DNA from: Paenalcaligenes sp052103955
GTDB lineage: Bacteria; Pseudomonadota; Gammaproteobacteria; Burkholderiales; Burkholderiaceae_B
Length of the DNA: 64,000 nucleotides
Assembly: GCA_052103955.1 (NCBI GenBank)
Contig: JBQELO010000001.1
Coordinates: 354,531-418,530 of the forward strand
Direction of reading: 5' to 3'
Numbering within the stretch: position 1 is the first letter of the stretch; each line of letters starts with the position of its first letter. The position numbers and the translations under genes are program-made. The notes under the pieces are model-generated. The model made no database searches, had not been told where the DNA came from, and worked only from the letters and a program-made list of their open reading frames with translations. Shown one piece after another: positions 7,862 to 16,857 of this stretch.

Positions 7862-8707
7862 ATGACACGTCAGCAAAAGCCTGCGCTCACACTGCAGCAC
7901 ATCAGCAAATACTTCCACCAACCTGACCACCAGCTCACCCTACAGGTACTGGATGACATTAACCTAGACATACGCCCGGGCGAGTTCATCAGCATTGTTG
8001 GCAGTAGTGGCTGCGGCAAATCCACCTTGCTGCGCCTAATACTCGGGTTAGACACCGACTTCGACGGCAGCATTACCTTAGATGATGCGCCCATACGCGG
8101 CCCCGGTTTAGATCGCGGCATCGTCTTTCAAGACCACCGCCTACTACCGTGGCTATCGGTAAGCAAAAACATCCAGTTCGCACTGCGTAATAGCAAATTA
8201 TCTGCCCAAGAGCAGCAAGAGCGTGTTCAACAACATATAGATCTGGTGGGCCTACAAGGCTTTGAACATCACCTACCCAGCGCGATCTCGGGTGGTATGG
8301 CCCAACGCGTTGCCATTGCCCGAGGGTTGGTCAATCGCCCTTCTATTCTGCTGCTTGATGAACCCTTAGGTGCGTTAGACGCCCTCACTCGCGCGCGCTT
8401 GCAGCAAGAAATACAAAATATCTGGCAAAAAGAACAAATCACCATGATTTTGGTCACCCACGATGTAGATGAAGCCGTTTTCCTGGGCGATCGCGTGGTC
8501 ATCATGCAGCCCAACCCTGGCCAAATACAACGCATTGTAGACATTGATCTGGAGCGCCCCCGCAACCGCAGCGACCCGCGCTTCATCGCTTACCGCGACA
8601 ACATTCTTAGCAGTTTTCTGAACACACCCGCTACTCACCCACCCACCCCGCCTGCCCCTCGCGCCCCACTCTGGACCACCCTAAATGGGCTCAATGTGGC
8701 GTGGTAA
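7862..8707 (+). CDS. ABC transporter ATP-binding protein, SsuB/TauB-like
   Basis: Cytoplasmic ATPase that powers the importer. The 281 residues contain Walker A (GSSGCGKST at about 47-55), the Q-loop (VFQDHRLLPWL), the signature SGGMAQR, Walker B (ILLLDEPLGALD) and the switch histidine in LVTHDVDEA. Length and motif order match the nitrate/sulfonate/taurine ATPase group. The C-terminus carries a proline-rich tail (THPPTPPAPRAP) that the core family does not need. Spacing from the second permease is 30 bases, with GAGG ahead of the ATG. Confidence 0.9.
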   Translation: MTRQQKPALTLQHISKYFHQPDHQLTLQVLDDINLDIRPGEFISIVGSSGCGKSTLLRLILGLDTDFDGSITLDDAPIRGPGLDRGIVFQDHRLLPWLSVSKNIQFALRNSKLSAQEQQERVQQHIDLVGLQGFEHHLPSAISGGMAQRVAIARGLVNRPSILLLDEPLGALDALTRARLQQEIQNIWQKEQITMILVTHDVDEAVFLGDRVVIMQPNPGQIQRIVDIDLERPRNRSDPRFIAYRDNILSSFLNTPATHPPTPPAPRAPLWTTLNGLNVAW

Positions 8708-8724
8708 TTTTCACAGGAAAAATC

Positions 8725-10080
8725 ATGAGCAAACCGTTGAAAAAACAAATAAAGCTAGGTGCCTTTCTGATGCAAACAGGCCACCACATTGCTGGTTGGC
8801 GTCACCCTGATGCGGCAGCAGAGGCTAGTTTTAGCTTCCAGCACTACGCCGACTTAGCCAAACGCGCCGAAGCGGCCAAGTTTGATGCCGTATTCTTGGC
8901 TGACTCAGTAGGCGTACGCCAGCCTGACAACTCAGCGCTATTTAGAAGTGCCAGAGCCGCCCACTTTGAACCGCTGACCTTACTGTCTGCACTGGCTGCC
9001 GTCACCCACAAAATTGGGGTGATAGGCACAGCCTCTACCTCATTTAACGAGCCTTACACGCTGGCCCGCCAATTCGCCTCGTTAGATCAACTCAGCAATG
9101 GGCGTGCAGGTTGGAACTTGGTCACCTCCAGCAGTGGTGAAGAAGCAAGAAACTTTGGGCTGGAAACCCACTACGCCCACCAAACCCGCTACCAACGTGC
9201 GCAAGAATTTCACGACGTCGTGACAAACCTCTGGGACTCATGGGACGACGATGCGTATGTGGGCGACAAAGCCCAAGGTATTTACACCAAACCCCATTCA
9301 TTGCGCCCTTTAAATCATCGTGGTGAATTTTTCTCGGTAGCTGGCCCATTAAACGTGACGCGTTCCGCCCAAGGCCATCCCGTCGTGGTGCAAGCAGGTG
9401 CTTCTGAGGCAGGCCGCAGCTTAGCCGCCGCCACTGCCGAAGTTATTTTTGTAGCTCACCAAACGCTGGAAGAAGGTCAGCAGTTTTATAAAGACATTAA
9501 GAATCGCGTGGCGGCATTTGGGCGTAACCCTGATCACACCCTAATCATGCCCGGAGCCTTTCCTGTGATTGGCGAATCCAGGGCACACGCCCAAGAAAAG
9601 TTCGAACAACTGCAAGAACTGATACACCCCGAGGTAGGACTGGCATTGGTATCCAGCTTGCTAGGCATTGACCTGCAAGGTGTGGATGTAGATAGCCCGC
9701 TACCCGCCATCCCAGAAACCGAAGGCGCTAAAAGCCGTCGCCAATTGCTGCTGGATCTGGCTGGTAGAGAACAGCTCAGCATACGTGACCTATACCTAAA
9801 AATTGCCGGTGCTCGCGGCCATTGGCAACTGGTAGGCACGGCCAACGACATTGCCGACCAACTACAACTCTGGTTTGAAAGCGGTGCCGCCGATGGTTTC
9901 AACATCATGGCCCCCTGGTTACCGGGTGGCTTAATTGAATTTATTGACCACGTATTGCCAGAACTACGTCGTCGCGGGCTGTTCCGCTCGGAATACAGCG
10001 GCAGCACCTTACGCGAACACCTAGGCTTACCCACTCCTGCCGCCCACGCCTCCAGAAAACTGCAAGGAGCCGTGGCATGA
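8725..10080 (+). CDS. Flavin-dependent monooxygenase, NtaA/SnaA/DszA-type (LLM class)
   Basis: Reduced-FMN-dependent oxygenase of the bacterial-luciferase-like superfamily. The 451 residues resemble the long NtaA/SnaA/DszA branch (nitrilotriacetate, pristinamycin and dibenzothiophene-sulfone monooxygenases) more than the shorter SsuD alkanesulfonate monooxygenases. Recognisable parts are KLGAFLMQTGHHIAGWRHP at the start, FDAVFLADSVG, NGRAGWNLVTSSSGEEARNFG and GFNIMAPWLPGG near the end. The open frame extends to 8701, but the ATG at 8725 has AGGA seven bases before it and matches the family start. The partner FMN reductase follows with an ATGA overlap. The likely role is oxidative C-S cleavage releasing sulfite; the substrate is unknown. 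Confidence 0.87.
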   Translation: MSKPLKKQIKLGAFLMQTGHHIAGWRHPDAAAEASFSFQHYADLAKRAEAAKFDAVFLADSVGVRQPDNSALFRSARAAHFEPLTLLSALAAVTHKIGVIGTASTSFNEPYTLARQFASLDQLSNGRAGWNLVTSSSGEEARNFGLETHYAHQTRYQRAQEFHDVVTNLWDSWDDDAYVGDKAQGIYTKPHSLRPLNHRGEFFSVAGPLNVTRSAQGHPVVVQAGASEAGRSLAAATAEVIFVAHQTLEEGQQFYKDIKNRVAAFGRNPDHTLIMPGAFPVIGESRAHAQEKFEQLQELIHPEVGLALVSSLLGIDLQGVDVDSPLPAIPETEGAKSRRQLLLDLAGREQLSIRDLYLKIAGARGHWQLVGTANDIADQLQLWFESGAADGFNIMAPWLPGGLIEFIDHVLPELRRRGLFRSEYSGSTLREHLGLPTPAAHASRKLQGAVA

Positions 10081-10670
10081 GCCAAGCGTATGACGTCGTC
10101 GCGATCTCTGGAAGCCCCAGCGAACGCTCTCGCTCAACCAGCCTGTTGAACTACTACACCACTGCTTTGGAACAGTTAGGCCTACATGTGAAACACATAC
10201 GCTTGGGAGACTTGCCCGCTGAAGATCTGATTTTAGGGCACTACGATGCACCGGCTATTACCGAACTACACCAGCACATTGCCGAGGCCAAAGCCATCAT
10301 TCTGGCTAGCCCTGTGTATAAAGCCACCATTTCGGGAGGGCTAAAAGCACTGCTGGATGTGCTGCCTGAACATGCCTTCGCACACAAAACAGTGGTGGCA
10401 CTGGCCTCGGCGGGCAGTTCTCTGCACCTGCTAGCGCTGGACTATAGCCTAGGGCCCATTCTGGCGGCACTAGGCACCCCAAAAGTGTTGAAAGGCGTAT
10501 ACGCCGCACAAAGCCAGCTTACCGCTGTTGGTAACGGCTTCGAACCCGCTGCTGACGTACGCACACGCTTAGATCAAAGCATCAAAGAACTACATCACGC
10601 TCTATCACCCGTAGAGCCAGCTCTCGCTAATCAAGACGCGTGGATCAACCGTCACTTTATTGCCGTTTAA
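10077..10670 (+). CDS. NADPH-dependent FMN reductase, SsuE/MsuE-like
   Basis: Supplies reduced FMN to the monooxygenase encoded just before it, with which it overlaps by four bases. The 197 residues are a flavodoxin-like NADPH:FMN reductase, with the FMN phosphate-binding AISGSPSERSRSTSLL at about 9-24, the ASPVYKATISGGLKALLDVLP block at about 79-99, and a glycine-containing loop LASAGSSLHLLALDY. Length is that of SsuE/MsuE (about 190). This pairing of oxygenase and reductase is the hallmark of two-component organosulfur desulfurisation systems. Confidence 0.88.
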   Translation: MSQAYDVVAISGSPSERSRSTSLLNYYTTALEQLGLHVKHIRLGDLPAEDLILGHYDAPAITELHQHIAEAKAIILASPVYKATISGGLKALLDVLPEHAFAHKTVVALASAGSSLHLLALDYSLGPILAALGTPKVLKGVYAAQSQLTAVGNGFEPAADVRTRLDQSIKELHHALSPVEPALANQDAWINRHFIAV

Positions 10671-10687
10671 CCTGAAAGGAACTCATA

Positions 10688-10906
10688 ATGACCACCCCTA
10701 TTATCAACGCCCGCAATCAGTTCAAAGGCACCATTTCCGCTATTAACCGTGGCCCAGTCGTCTCTGAGGTTGAAGTCACCACGCTGTCTGGACTGGTTAC
10801 TTCAGTCATCACTACCCGCTCTATTGATGAACTGCAATTGGCTATAGGCAGCGAAGTGCTGGCATTTGTGAAAGCCACCGAAGTAGCTGTGGCTAAGTTG
10901 GCCTAA
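10688..10906 (+). CDS. Mop/TOBE-domain molybdopterin-binding protein, SsuF-like
   Basis: A 72-residue protein made of one Mop (TOBE-type) domain: NQFKGTISAINRGPVVSEVE, then LTSVITTRSIDELQLAIGSEV and AFVKATEVAVAKLA at the end. Such proteins bind molybdate or related oxyanions in multimers. A protein of this kind, SsuF, is known from the sulfonate operon of Pseudomonas putida, where it is needed for desulfurisation in an unexplained way. Here too it is the last gene of the operon, 17 bases behind the reductase, with AAGGA upstream of the ATG and a strong terminator following. Confidence 0.87.
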   Translation: MTTPIINARNQFKGTISAINRGPVVSEVEVTTLSGLVTSVITTRSIDELQLAIGSEVLAFVKATEVAVAKLA

Positions 10907-10911
10907 CCATG

Positions 10912-10942
10912 AAAAAGCCCGGGTGTTATGCCCGGGCTTTTT
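10912..10942. terminator. Bidirectional terminator between the Mop gene and glmS
   Basis: AAAAAGCCCGGG pairs with CCCGGGCTTTTT around a seven-base loop. It carries T residues at the 3' side on both strands, so it can end the plus-strand organosulfur operon and the minus-strand glmS transcript. Confidence 0.9.
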
Positions 10943-10988
10943 ATGATTGTAGTCACCTGACTACTCATCACTAACAATAGCTATAGCC

Positions 10989-12818
10989 TTACTCTACCGT
11001 CACGCTCTTCGCCAAGTTACGCGGTTTATCCACGTCTGTACCACGAGCGCAAGCCACATGGTAGGCCAGCAGTTGCAGCGTCACAGCATGCAATACTGGA
11101 GACAGTAAACCGTAGTGCTCTGGCATGTGAATCACATGAATAGTATCGCTGCTGTTGATCTGGGTATTCGCATCCGCAAACACATACAGCTCACCACCAC
11201 GCGCATGCACTTCCTGCATGTTGGATTTCAATTTTTCCAACAAGGCATCATGCGGTGCAATAGTGATCACTGGCATAGCCTGCGTGACCAACGCCAAGGG
11301 CCCATGCTTTAGTTCACCAGCAGGGTAGCCTTCGGCGTGAATGTAGCTAATCTCTTTCAGCTTCAACGCACCTTCTAGGGCGATGGGGTAATGCATACCA
11401 CGGCCCAAGAACAAGGCATGTTCTTTGTTCGCAAAGCGGCTTGCCCACGCAATCACTTGAGGCTCTAAGGCCAAGACAGCAGAAATCGCCACAGGCATGT
11501 GACGCAACTTACGCAGCAAGTCAGCCTCTTGCTCGGCAGACAACTGGCCTTTTACCTGTGCCACTACCATCGCCAACAAAAATAATGCTGTTAGCTGTGT
11601 AGTAAAGGCTTTGGTAGAGGCCACACCCACTTCCACACCTGCACGGGTGATGTACGCCAGCTTACTTTCACGCACCATCGCACTAGAGGCCACGTTACAG
11701 ATGGTCAGTGTGTTTTCCATACCCAGTCTGCGAGCATGTTTAAGCGCAGCCAGAGTATCCGCGGTTTCACCCGACTGGGAGATAGTCAGCACCAAGGTAC
11801 GTGGGTTAGGCACGCTATCGCGGTAGCGGTATTCGCTAGCGATCTCTACGCTCACGGGTACTTTAGCCAAGGACTCTATCCAGTACTTAGCGGTTAAACC
11901 AGCATAGAAGCTAGTGCCACATGCCAAGATCAGCACTTGGTCTATATTTTGGAATACCTCTTTAGCCCCTTCACCAAACAGCGCAGGGCTAACAACTTCC
12001 ACACCTTGCAACGTGTCGCCTACAGCACGCGGCTGCTCAAAGATCTCTTTTTGCATGTAGTGGCGGTATGGGCCTAAGTCAGCCTCGCCGGCATGTAAAT
12101 GCACAGTGTGCACGTCACGCTGACATAGCTCGCCTTGAGCATCGTAGACTTGCACGCTGTCTAGGTGCAGGTCTACTACATCCCCATCTTCCAGATAAAT
12201 AATCTGGCTGGTTTCACCGGCCAAGGCTAGTGCATCAGAGGCCAAGAAGTTCTCGCCTTCGCCCAAGCCGGCCACTAATGGCGAGCCATTACGCGCACCA
12301 ACCAAACGGTGTGGTTCGTCTTTAGCAATCACCGCCAACGCATAGGCACCGTGCAATTGCACACAAGCCTCTTTAACCGCTTGCAGCACATCACCTTGAT
12401 ACAGGGAGTCGATTAAGTGCGCCACCACCTCGGTATCAGTTTGGCTCTCGAACACGTAGCCTGCTTTAGTCAGCCTTTCACGCAGAGCTTCGTGGTTCTC
12501 GATAATGCCGTTGTGTACCAACGCAATACGTGTATGACCAGTATGACCCGAGAAATGAGGGTGGGCATTGTGTGTGGCAGGTGCACCGTGCGTGGCCCAA
12601 CGTGTGTGGGCAATACCTGTTACGGCTTCCAATTGCTGGGACTGCACTTGCTCGGCCAATACGGCTACCCGCTCAGTACTACGCACGCGCTGTAATTCCG
12701 CACCTTGAAACACGGCGATACCGCAAGAGTCATAGCCTCGGTACTCCAAGCGCTTCAACCCTTCTAGCAATACTGGGATAACATTTCGTTGTGCTACGGC
12801 ACCTACAATTCCACACAT
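10989..12818 (-). CDS. glmS: Glutamine--fructose-6-phosphate aminotransferase (isomerizing)
   Basis: First enzyme of UDP-N-acetylglucosamine synthesis: it makes glucosamine-6-phosphate from fructose-6-phosphate and glutamine, for peptidoglycan and LPS. The 609 residues begin with the catalytic Cys after Met (MCGIVGA, N-terminal nucleophile glutaminase). They continue through RWATHG and the two SIS isomerase domains (ACGTSFYAG, TISQSGETADTL, ASTKAFTTQ), and end in the normal LAKSVTVE. Length is standard. It is the last gene of the minus-strand block that begins with the Nudix gene. glmU lies three genes upstream, so the first and last steps of the pathway are near each other. The 144-base leader has an unusual repeat (see separate entry). 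Confidence 0.97.
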   Translation of the reverse strand: MCGIVGAVAQRNVIPVLLEGLKRLEYRGYDSCGIAVFQGAELQRVRSTERVAVLAEQVQSQQLEAVTGIAHTRWATHGAPATHNAHPHFSGHTGHTRIALVHNGIIENHEALRERLTKAGYVFESQTDTEVVAHLIDSLYQGDVLQAVKEACVQLHGAYALAVIAKDEPHRLVGARNGSPLVAGLGEGENFLASDALALAGETSQIIYLEDGDVVDLHLDSVQVYDAQGELCQRDVHTVHLHAGEADLGPYRHYMQKEIFEQPRAVGDTLQGVEVVSPALFGEGAKEVFQNIDQVLILACGTSFYAGLTAKYWIESLAKVPVSVEIASEYRYRDSVPNPRTLVLTISQSGETADTLAALKHARRLGMENTLTICNVASSAMVRESKLAYITRAGVEVGVASTKAFTTQLTALFLLAMVVAQVKGQLSAEQEADLLRKLRHMPVAISAVLALEPQVIAWASRFANKEHALFLGRGMHYPIALEGALKLKEISYIHAEGYPAGELKHGPLALVTQAMPVITIAPHDALLEKLKSNMQEVHARGGELYVFADANTQINSSDTIHVIHMPEHYGLLSPVLHAVTLQLLAYHVACARGTDVDKPRNLAKSVTVE

Positions 12819-12870
12819 AATACTTGCCCACCTAAGGTGTAAGATAATCCGGAAATTTTAATTTTCCTGA

Positions 12871-12954
12871 AGCCTGTTGTATATTTTTTTTGGGGGTCAA
12901 CCCCAAATAACCGTACCGCACTTGCACTACTTTGCCAACAGGCTGCAACAGGCT
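12871..12954 (-). repeat. Repeat set in the glmS leader able to form alternative stems
   Basis: On the plus strand CAACAGGCT occurs twice in tandem (12936-12944 and 12946-12954), and its reverse complement AGCCTGTTG lies at 12871-12879. In the glmS leader RNA either of the two tandem copies could pair with the single distal copy, giving two mutually exclusive 9-base-pair stems. Role unknown. It could mark a terminator or processing site between the glycosyltransferase gene and glmS. Confidence 0.45.
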
Positions 12955-12962
12955 CTTACTAA

Positions 12963-14030
12963 CTACCGCTTCGTCCTGCGTACGTCGTTATACACATCAC
13001 AATAACGGTCAACCATCAGCGGGATAGCATGTTGTTCAACTACCCATGCTTCCGCTTTAGCCACCATGTCTCGGCATAAAGACTCGTCTTCCAGTAACTG
13101 ATAACAGGCCGTAGCAATCGCTTCTGCATCGCCCACGTCACACAAGATACCGCGCCCCTCATCCAGTACTTCAGGAATGCCGCCTGCACGGGTGGCCACC
13201 ACAGCAGCCTCATACAAAAAGGCATCCAAAATACTGGAACCCAATGCTTCTTGTTTGGAGCTCAACACAAACACATGCATCAATCGGTACATGTTTTCTA
13301 TGTCGCGTCTAAAGCCTACAATTTTGTATACCTGCTCTAGGCCCAGTTCTTGAATCAACTGCTGCGCTGCGGCAAGTTCGCTGCCCCCTGCACCAAAGTG
13401 CAAGAAGACGAAGTCTTGCCGTTTTTGCCATAACGCATGCACCGCACGCACACAAGTTAATGGGTCTTTTTCAGGGGTAAACGCCGCGCATGTTGCCAAC
13501 ACAAACTTGCCGGCCAAGTCTTGCTCTTCAGAAAAAGCAATAATTTGATCAGGGTCTGGTGGCACAAACTCTACGGCGCTAGGGATGATGGCAACCTCTA
13601 TACCCATCGCCCGTGGTGCCTGTGCGGCCGCTTGGCTAATCGCCACAAACTGATCTACCCGCTTCCATTTCGCCAAGGTACGGGCCGCTTTGGCAGGCTT
13701 CACTTCAAAACTGGTACGACGGGTATACGCAATGGGGGTTTGCAACCACGACTTCATGGCTGCCACTACCGTTAATGCACCGGCCGTCTGCACATGCACC
13801 ACATCAAACGCTTTGCGATGACGCAGCAAAAACCAGAACAAGCCCGCATTACCGCCCACACCTTTTACTCGTAAACCTGCCTGCGTCGCACGCTTGAATA
13901 GCGCCTCGCCCGTACGTGATAAGACTGTGACGCGGTAGCCGCGCTGTTGTAACTCGCTAGCGGTCAACAACGTCTGGTATCCCCCGCTACGCCATCCGCG
14001 CTCGAGGTTTACCATCAAAATATGCTGCAT
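12963..14030 (-). CDS. Glycosyltransferase family 4
   Basis: Retaining GT-B glycosyltransferase of the GT4 group, probably adding a sugar to a surface polysaccharide or LPS. The 355 residues have the N-terminal domain with GWRSGGYQTLLTASELQQRGY and the C-terminal nucleotide-sugar domain with FVLATCAAFTPEKDP and the E-x7-E type motif SKQEALGSSILDAFLYEAAVV, followed by ATRAGGIPEVLDEG. The gene follows the MFS gene by ten bases on the same strand. Donor and acceptor are not visible. Its place between glmU and glmS may only reflect a shared demand for UDP-GlcNAc. Confidence 0.82.
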   Translation of the reverse strand: MQHILMVNLERGWRSGGYQTLLTASELQQRGYRVTVLSRTGEALFKRATQAGLRVKGVGGNAGLFWFLLRHRKAFDVVHVQTAGALTVVAAMKSWLQTPIAYTRRTSFEVKPAKAARTLAKWKRVDQFVAISQAAAQAPRAMGIEVAIIPSAVEFVPPDPDQIIAFSEEQDLAGKFVLATCAAFTPEKDPLTCVRAVHALWQKRQDFVFLHFGAGGSELAAAQQLIQELGLEQVYKIVGFRRDIENMYRLMHVFVLSSKQEALGSSILDAFLYEAAVVATRAGGIPEVLDEGRGILCDVGDAEAIATACYQLLEDESLCRDMVAKAEAWVVEQHAIPLMVDRYCDVYNDVRRTKR

Positions 14031-14040
14031 GGATGTTCTA

Positions 14041-15456
14041 CTATAAAAAATCGGGATCTGTTTCGGGATTGCGCTGACGCACCACGTTAATCCCCAGCGC
14101 GACCAGCGAGCAAATAACTGCGGCGCCTATACCCCAGACGGCACCTTGCTCGGGGCTGGCACCAAACACCAACGCCACCAAGGCTGTGCCAAAACTTTGG
14201 CCAAACACGCGTGTAGTCGCTTGCAAACCACCTGCCACGCCACTGCGACGACGTGGAACCCCTGCCAACATGGCCTTGTTATTGGGTGTTTGGAAAAAGC
14301 CAAACCCTACACCGCACAGCATCATGGACACCATGATTTGCCAATCCGTTGCGCCTGCTCCCCACCATAGCAAGGAAGATAGCCCAATGGTGGTTACGAC
14401 CATTCCCACCATGCATAGCACCGCTACGGTGACACGCCCAGACAAATAAGCCGACAACGGCGCCATCACCACCACACCTAGTGGCCACATGCCCATGTAC
14501 AAACCTATGTCGGCATAGCTGGCTTCAATCACCTGCACAAAATAAAACGGCAAGCTCACCATGGCAGACATTTGGGTGGCAAATGCAAACAGCGACGCTA
14601 AGACGGCGTAGCCTACCGAGGTAATGCGCAAGATATCCACAGGCACCACTGGAGCTTCTTGCTGCAGTGAACGCGCCAACAAGATTCGCGCACTAAATGC
14701 CGCTACCACCAAACAACCTAATGACCACATAGGGTGCGACGTCAGCAAGTCCAAACCCAAAATGGCCAGACCAAATACAGCAGCGCTTAATAAGCACGCC
14801 AGCCAGTCGAACTCTCGGGATACACGGGGACTTTCTGGTAAGTACCTAACACCCAGCCAGGTCAGCGCACAAATAGGGACGGTGATGAAAAATATCCAGC
14901 GCCATGACGCCACATCCAACACAAACGCCCCAATGGAAGGTGCTAACACAGCCGCTGTAGACACCACCACAACGTTCAAACTAATGCCCACCGCCAGTTT
15001 TTTAAGCGGATAAATCATCCGCACCAAACTGCCAAACAAGCACATCAGCATGGAGGCACCCAAGCCTTGCATGATGCGCGACATCAACAACATGGCAAAG
15101 GACTGCGAGAACGCCGCACTACACGATGCCACAAGAAAAATGACTGTCCCCGCCACAAATAAACGCCGCAAACCTATACGCTCAGCCACTGCCGACAACG
15201 GCAATAGCGTCATCACAATAGTCAAACTGTACGCAATGGGAATCCACACTACTCTGGACGCATTGATGTTCAGTTCTTCGGCAATAACGGGCAAGGCCAC
15301 ATTGGACATTGCCGCGTCTAATACCGAAATTGCGATGGCTAATAGCAGTGTGATAACTGCTGGTATACGTTCGCGTAACGGCAAGCCATCAGGCCCCTCA
15401 CAACTTGCGGGGTTAATGACCTCGTCTTCAAGAGGAGAGTATTTTTCGCTTGGCAC
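14041..15456 (-). CDS. MFS transporter, DHA2 (14-span drug efflux) family
   Basis: Inner-membrane proton-coupled exporter of the EmrB/QacA group. The 471 residues hold about 14 hydrophobic spans. The first contains the DHA2 motif LDAAMSNVALPVIAEEL, followed by the motif A loop AERIGLRRLFVAG, SRIMQGLGASMLMCL, and the motif-C-like LAPSIGAFVLDVASWRWIFFI. The N-terminal 30 residues are acidic and precede span 1. It ends ten bases before the glycosyltransferase gene and begins five bases after glmU's stop, so it is in the same transcript. Substrate unknown. Confidence 0.85.
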   Translation of the reverse strand: MPSEKYSPLEDEVINPASCEGPDGLPLRERIPAVITLLLAIAISVLDAAMSNVALPVIAEELNINASRVVWIPIAYSLTIVMTLLPLSAVAERIGLRRLFVAGTVIFLVASCSAAFSQSFAMLLMSRIMQGLGASMLMCLFGSLVRMIYPLKKLAVGISLNVVVVSTAAVLAPSIGAFVLDVASWRWIFFITVPICALTWLGVRYLPESPRVSREFDWLACLLSAAVFGLAILGLDLLTSHPMWSLGCLVVAAFSARILLARSLQQEAPVVPVDILRITSVGYAVLASLFAFATQMSAMVSLPFYFVQVIEASYADIGLYMGMWPLGVVVMAPLSAYLSGRVTVAVLCMVGMVVTTIGLSSLLWWGAGATDWQIMVSMMLCGVGFGFFQTPNNKAMLAGVPRRRSGVAGGLQATTRVFGQSFGTALVALVFGASPEQGAVWGIGAAVICSLVALGINVVRQRNPETDPDFL

Positions 15457-15461
15457 GTCGT

Positions 15462-16829
15462 TTATTTTTTTACAGGCCGTTTCCAGTTGCTAATGGTGCT
15501 TTGTGGTGCGCGCGACAAGGTAAGCTCAGCGTCGGGGGCATCACGTGTTAGCGTGGTACCTGCACCTATAGTTGCCCCTCGGCCCACACGCACAGGTGCT
15601 ACCAACTGTGAATCTGAGCCAATGAAGGCATCGTCTTCAATGATAGTGCGGTATTTATTTACGCCGTCATAATTGCAGGTAATGGTACCGGCACCAATAT
15701 TGACCCGTTCGCCTATTTGCGCATCGCCTAGATACGACAAATGGCTAGCCTTGGTATCTGCACCCAAGGTACTGTTTTTCACTTCGACGAAGTTACCCAC
15801 AGCAGCACCGCGCTCTAGCACCGTGCCCGGACGCAAACGCGCATACGGTCCAATGCTGGCTAGCTCTGCTGTACGGCTTTGATCTAAATGGCTAAAGGCA
15901 TGTACTACCGTGCCTGCACCCAGTTGCACATTTTTTAAGACACAGTGCGGGCCCACACGTACGCCATCGCCCAGCACTACATCACCTTCAAATACACAAC
16001 CCACGTCAATGTACACATCGCGGCCACATTGCAAGCTGCCACGCACATCAAAACGAGAAGGATCCATGATGCTCACGCCTTGCTCTAGCAAGCGACGAGC
16101 TTGCTCAGCCTGCCAGGCTCGCTCTAATTGAGCTTGCTGCACGCGACTGTTCACCCCCAAGGTTTCCCAAGGAAACGATGGGTGTGCTGCATTAACCGCC
16201 ACACCATCAGCCACCGCCAACCCTACCACGTCGGTAAGGTAGTACTCACCTTGGGCATTTTTGTTATCAATGCGTGATAACCAATCACGTAAACGCACGG
16301 TAGGCGCTGCCATAATACCGGTGTTTACTTCGCGAATTTGATGTTCGGCGTCAGTGGCGTCTTTGTGCTCCACGATACGGCTGATCGTACCTTGTGCATT
16401 ACGCACGATACGACCATAGCCAGTGGGGTCTTCTAAGAACTCGGTCAAAACAGCCAAACCATTTTGACGCGCTTCTAGCAGGGCTTTCAGGGTATTGCTT
16501 TGTACCAATGGCACATCGCCATACAACACTAAGGTGGTGTCATCAGGATGCTCTCCCAGCAGCGCAGGCTCCGCTTGCATCACGGCATGGCCAGTACCCT
16601 GCTGGGGCTGTTGTAACACTACATGTATGTCGGCTTGACCGGCCAAGTACTGCTGCAACTGCTCAGCACCATGACCGGCAACCACGACGATACGGCTAGG
16701 CTCAAGCTGACGCGCTGCCTCAACGACATGCATCAACATAGGTTTACCCGCAATGGGGTGCAACACCTTAGGCAATGCAGACTGCATGCGTTTGCCCATG
16801 CCCGCTGCCAGTATTACCACATTCAGCAT
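15462..16829 (-). CDS. glmU: Bifunctional UDP-GlcNAc pyrophosphorylase / glucosamine-1-phosphate acetyltransferase
   Basis: Catalyses the last two steps to UDP-N-acetylglucosamine. The N-terminal uridyltransferase domain shows VVILAAGMGKRMQSALPKVL, LYGDVPL and GYGRIVR. The C-terminal half is a left-handed beta-helix of hexapeptide repeats with the acetyltransferase residues in FVEVKNSTLG, HLSYLGDA and ITCNYDGVNKYRT. I chose the second of two adjacent ATGs (16829, giving 455 residues) because AGGA is five bases before it but only two before the first. Length is normal. It follows phaM by 28 bases. Confidence 0.97.
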   Translation of the reverse strand: MLNVVILAAGMGKRMQSALPKVLHPIAGKPMLMHVVEAARQLEPSRIVVVAGHGAEQLQQYLAGQADIHVVLQQPQQGTGHAVMQAEPALLGEHPDDTTLVLYGDVPLVQSNTLKALLEARQNGLAVLTEFLEDPTGYGRIVRNAQGTISRIVEHKDATDAEHQIREVNTGIMAAPTVRLRDWLSRIDNKNAQGEYYLTDVVGLAVADGVAVNAAHPSFPWETLGVNSRVQQAQLERAWQAEQARRLLEQGVSIMDPSRFDVRGSLQCGRDVYIDVGCVFEGDVVLGDGVRVGPHCVLKNVQLGAGTVVHAFSHLDQSRTAELASIGPYARLRPGTVLERGAAVGNFVEVKNSTLGADTKASHLSYLGDAQIGERVNIGAGTITCNYDGVNKYRTIIEDDAFIGSDSQLVAPVRVGRGATIGAGTTLTRDAPDAELTLSRAPQSTISNWKRPVKK

Positions 16830-16857
16830 CATGTTCCTGTATTCCTCAACCTAGTTA

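Noticed and set aside
12890..12915. GGGG-TCAA-CCCC hairpin before glmS as a terminator
   Set aside because: No T-run on the 3' side on either strand and the stem is only four to five pairs.
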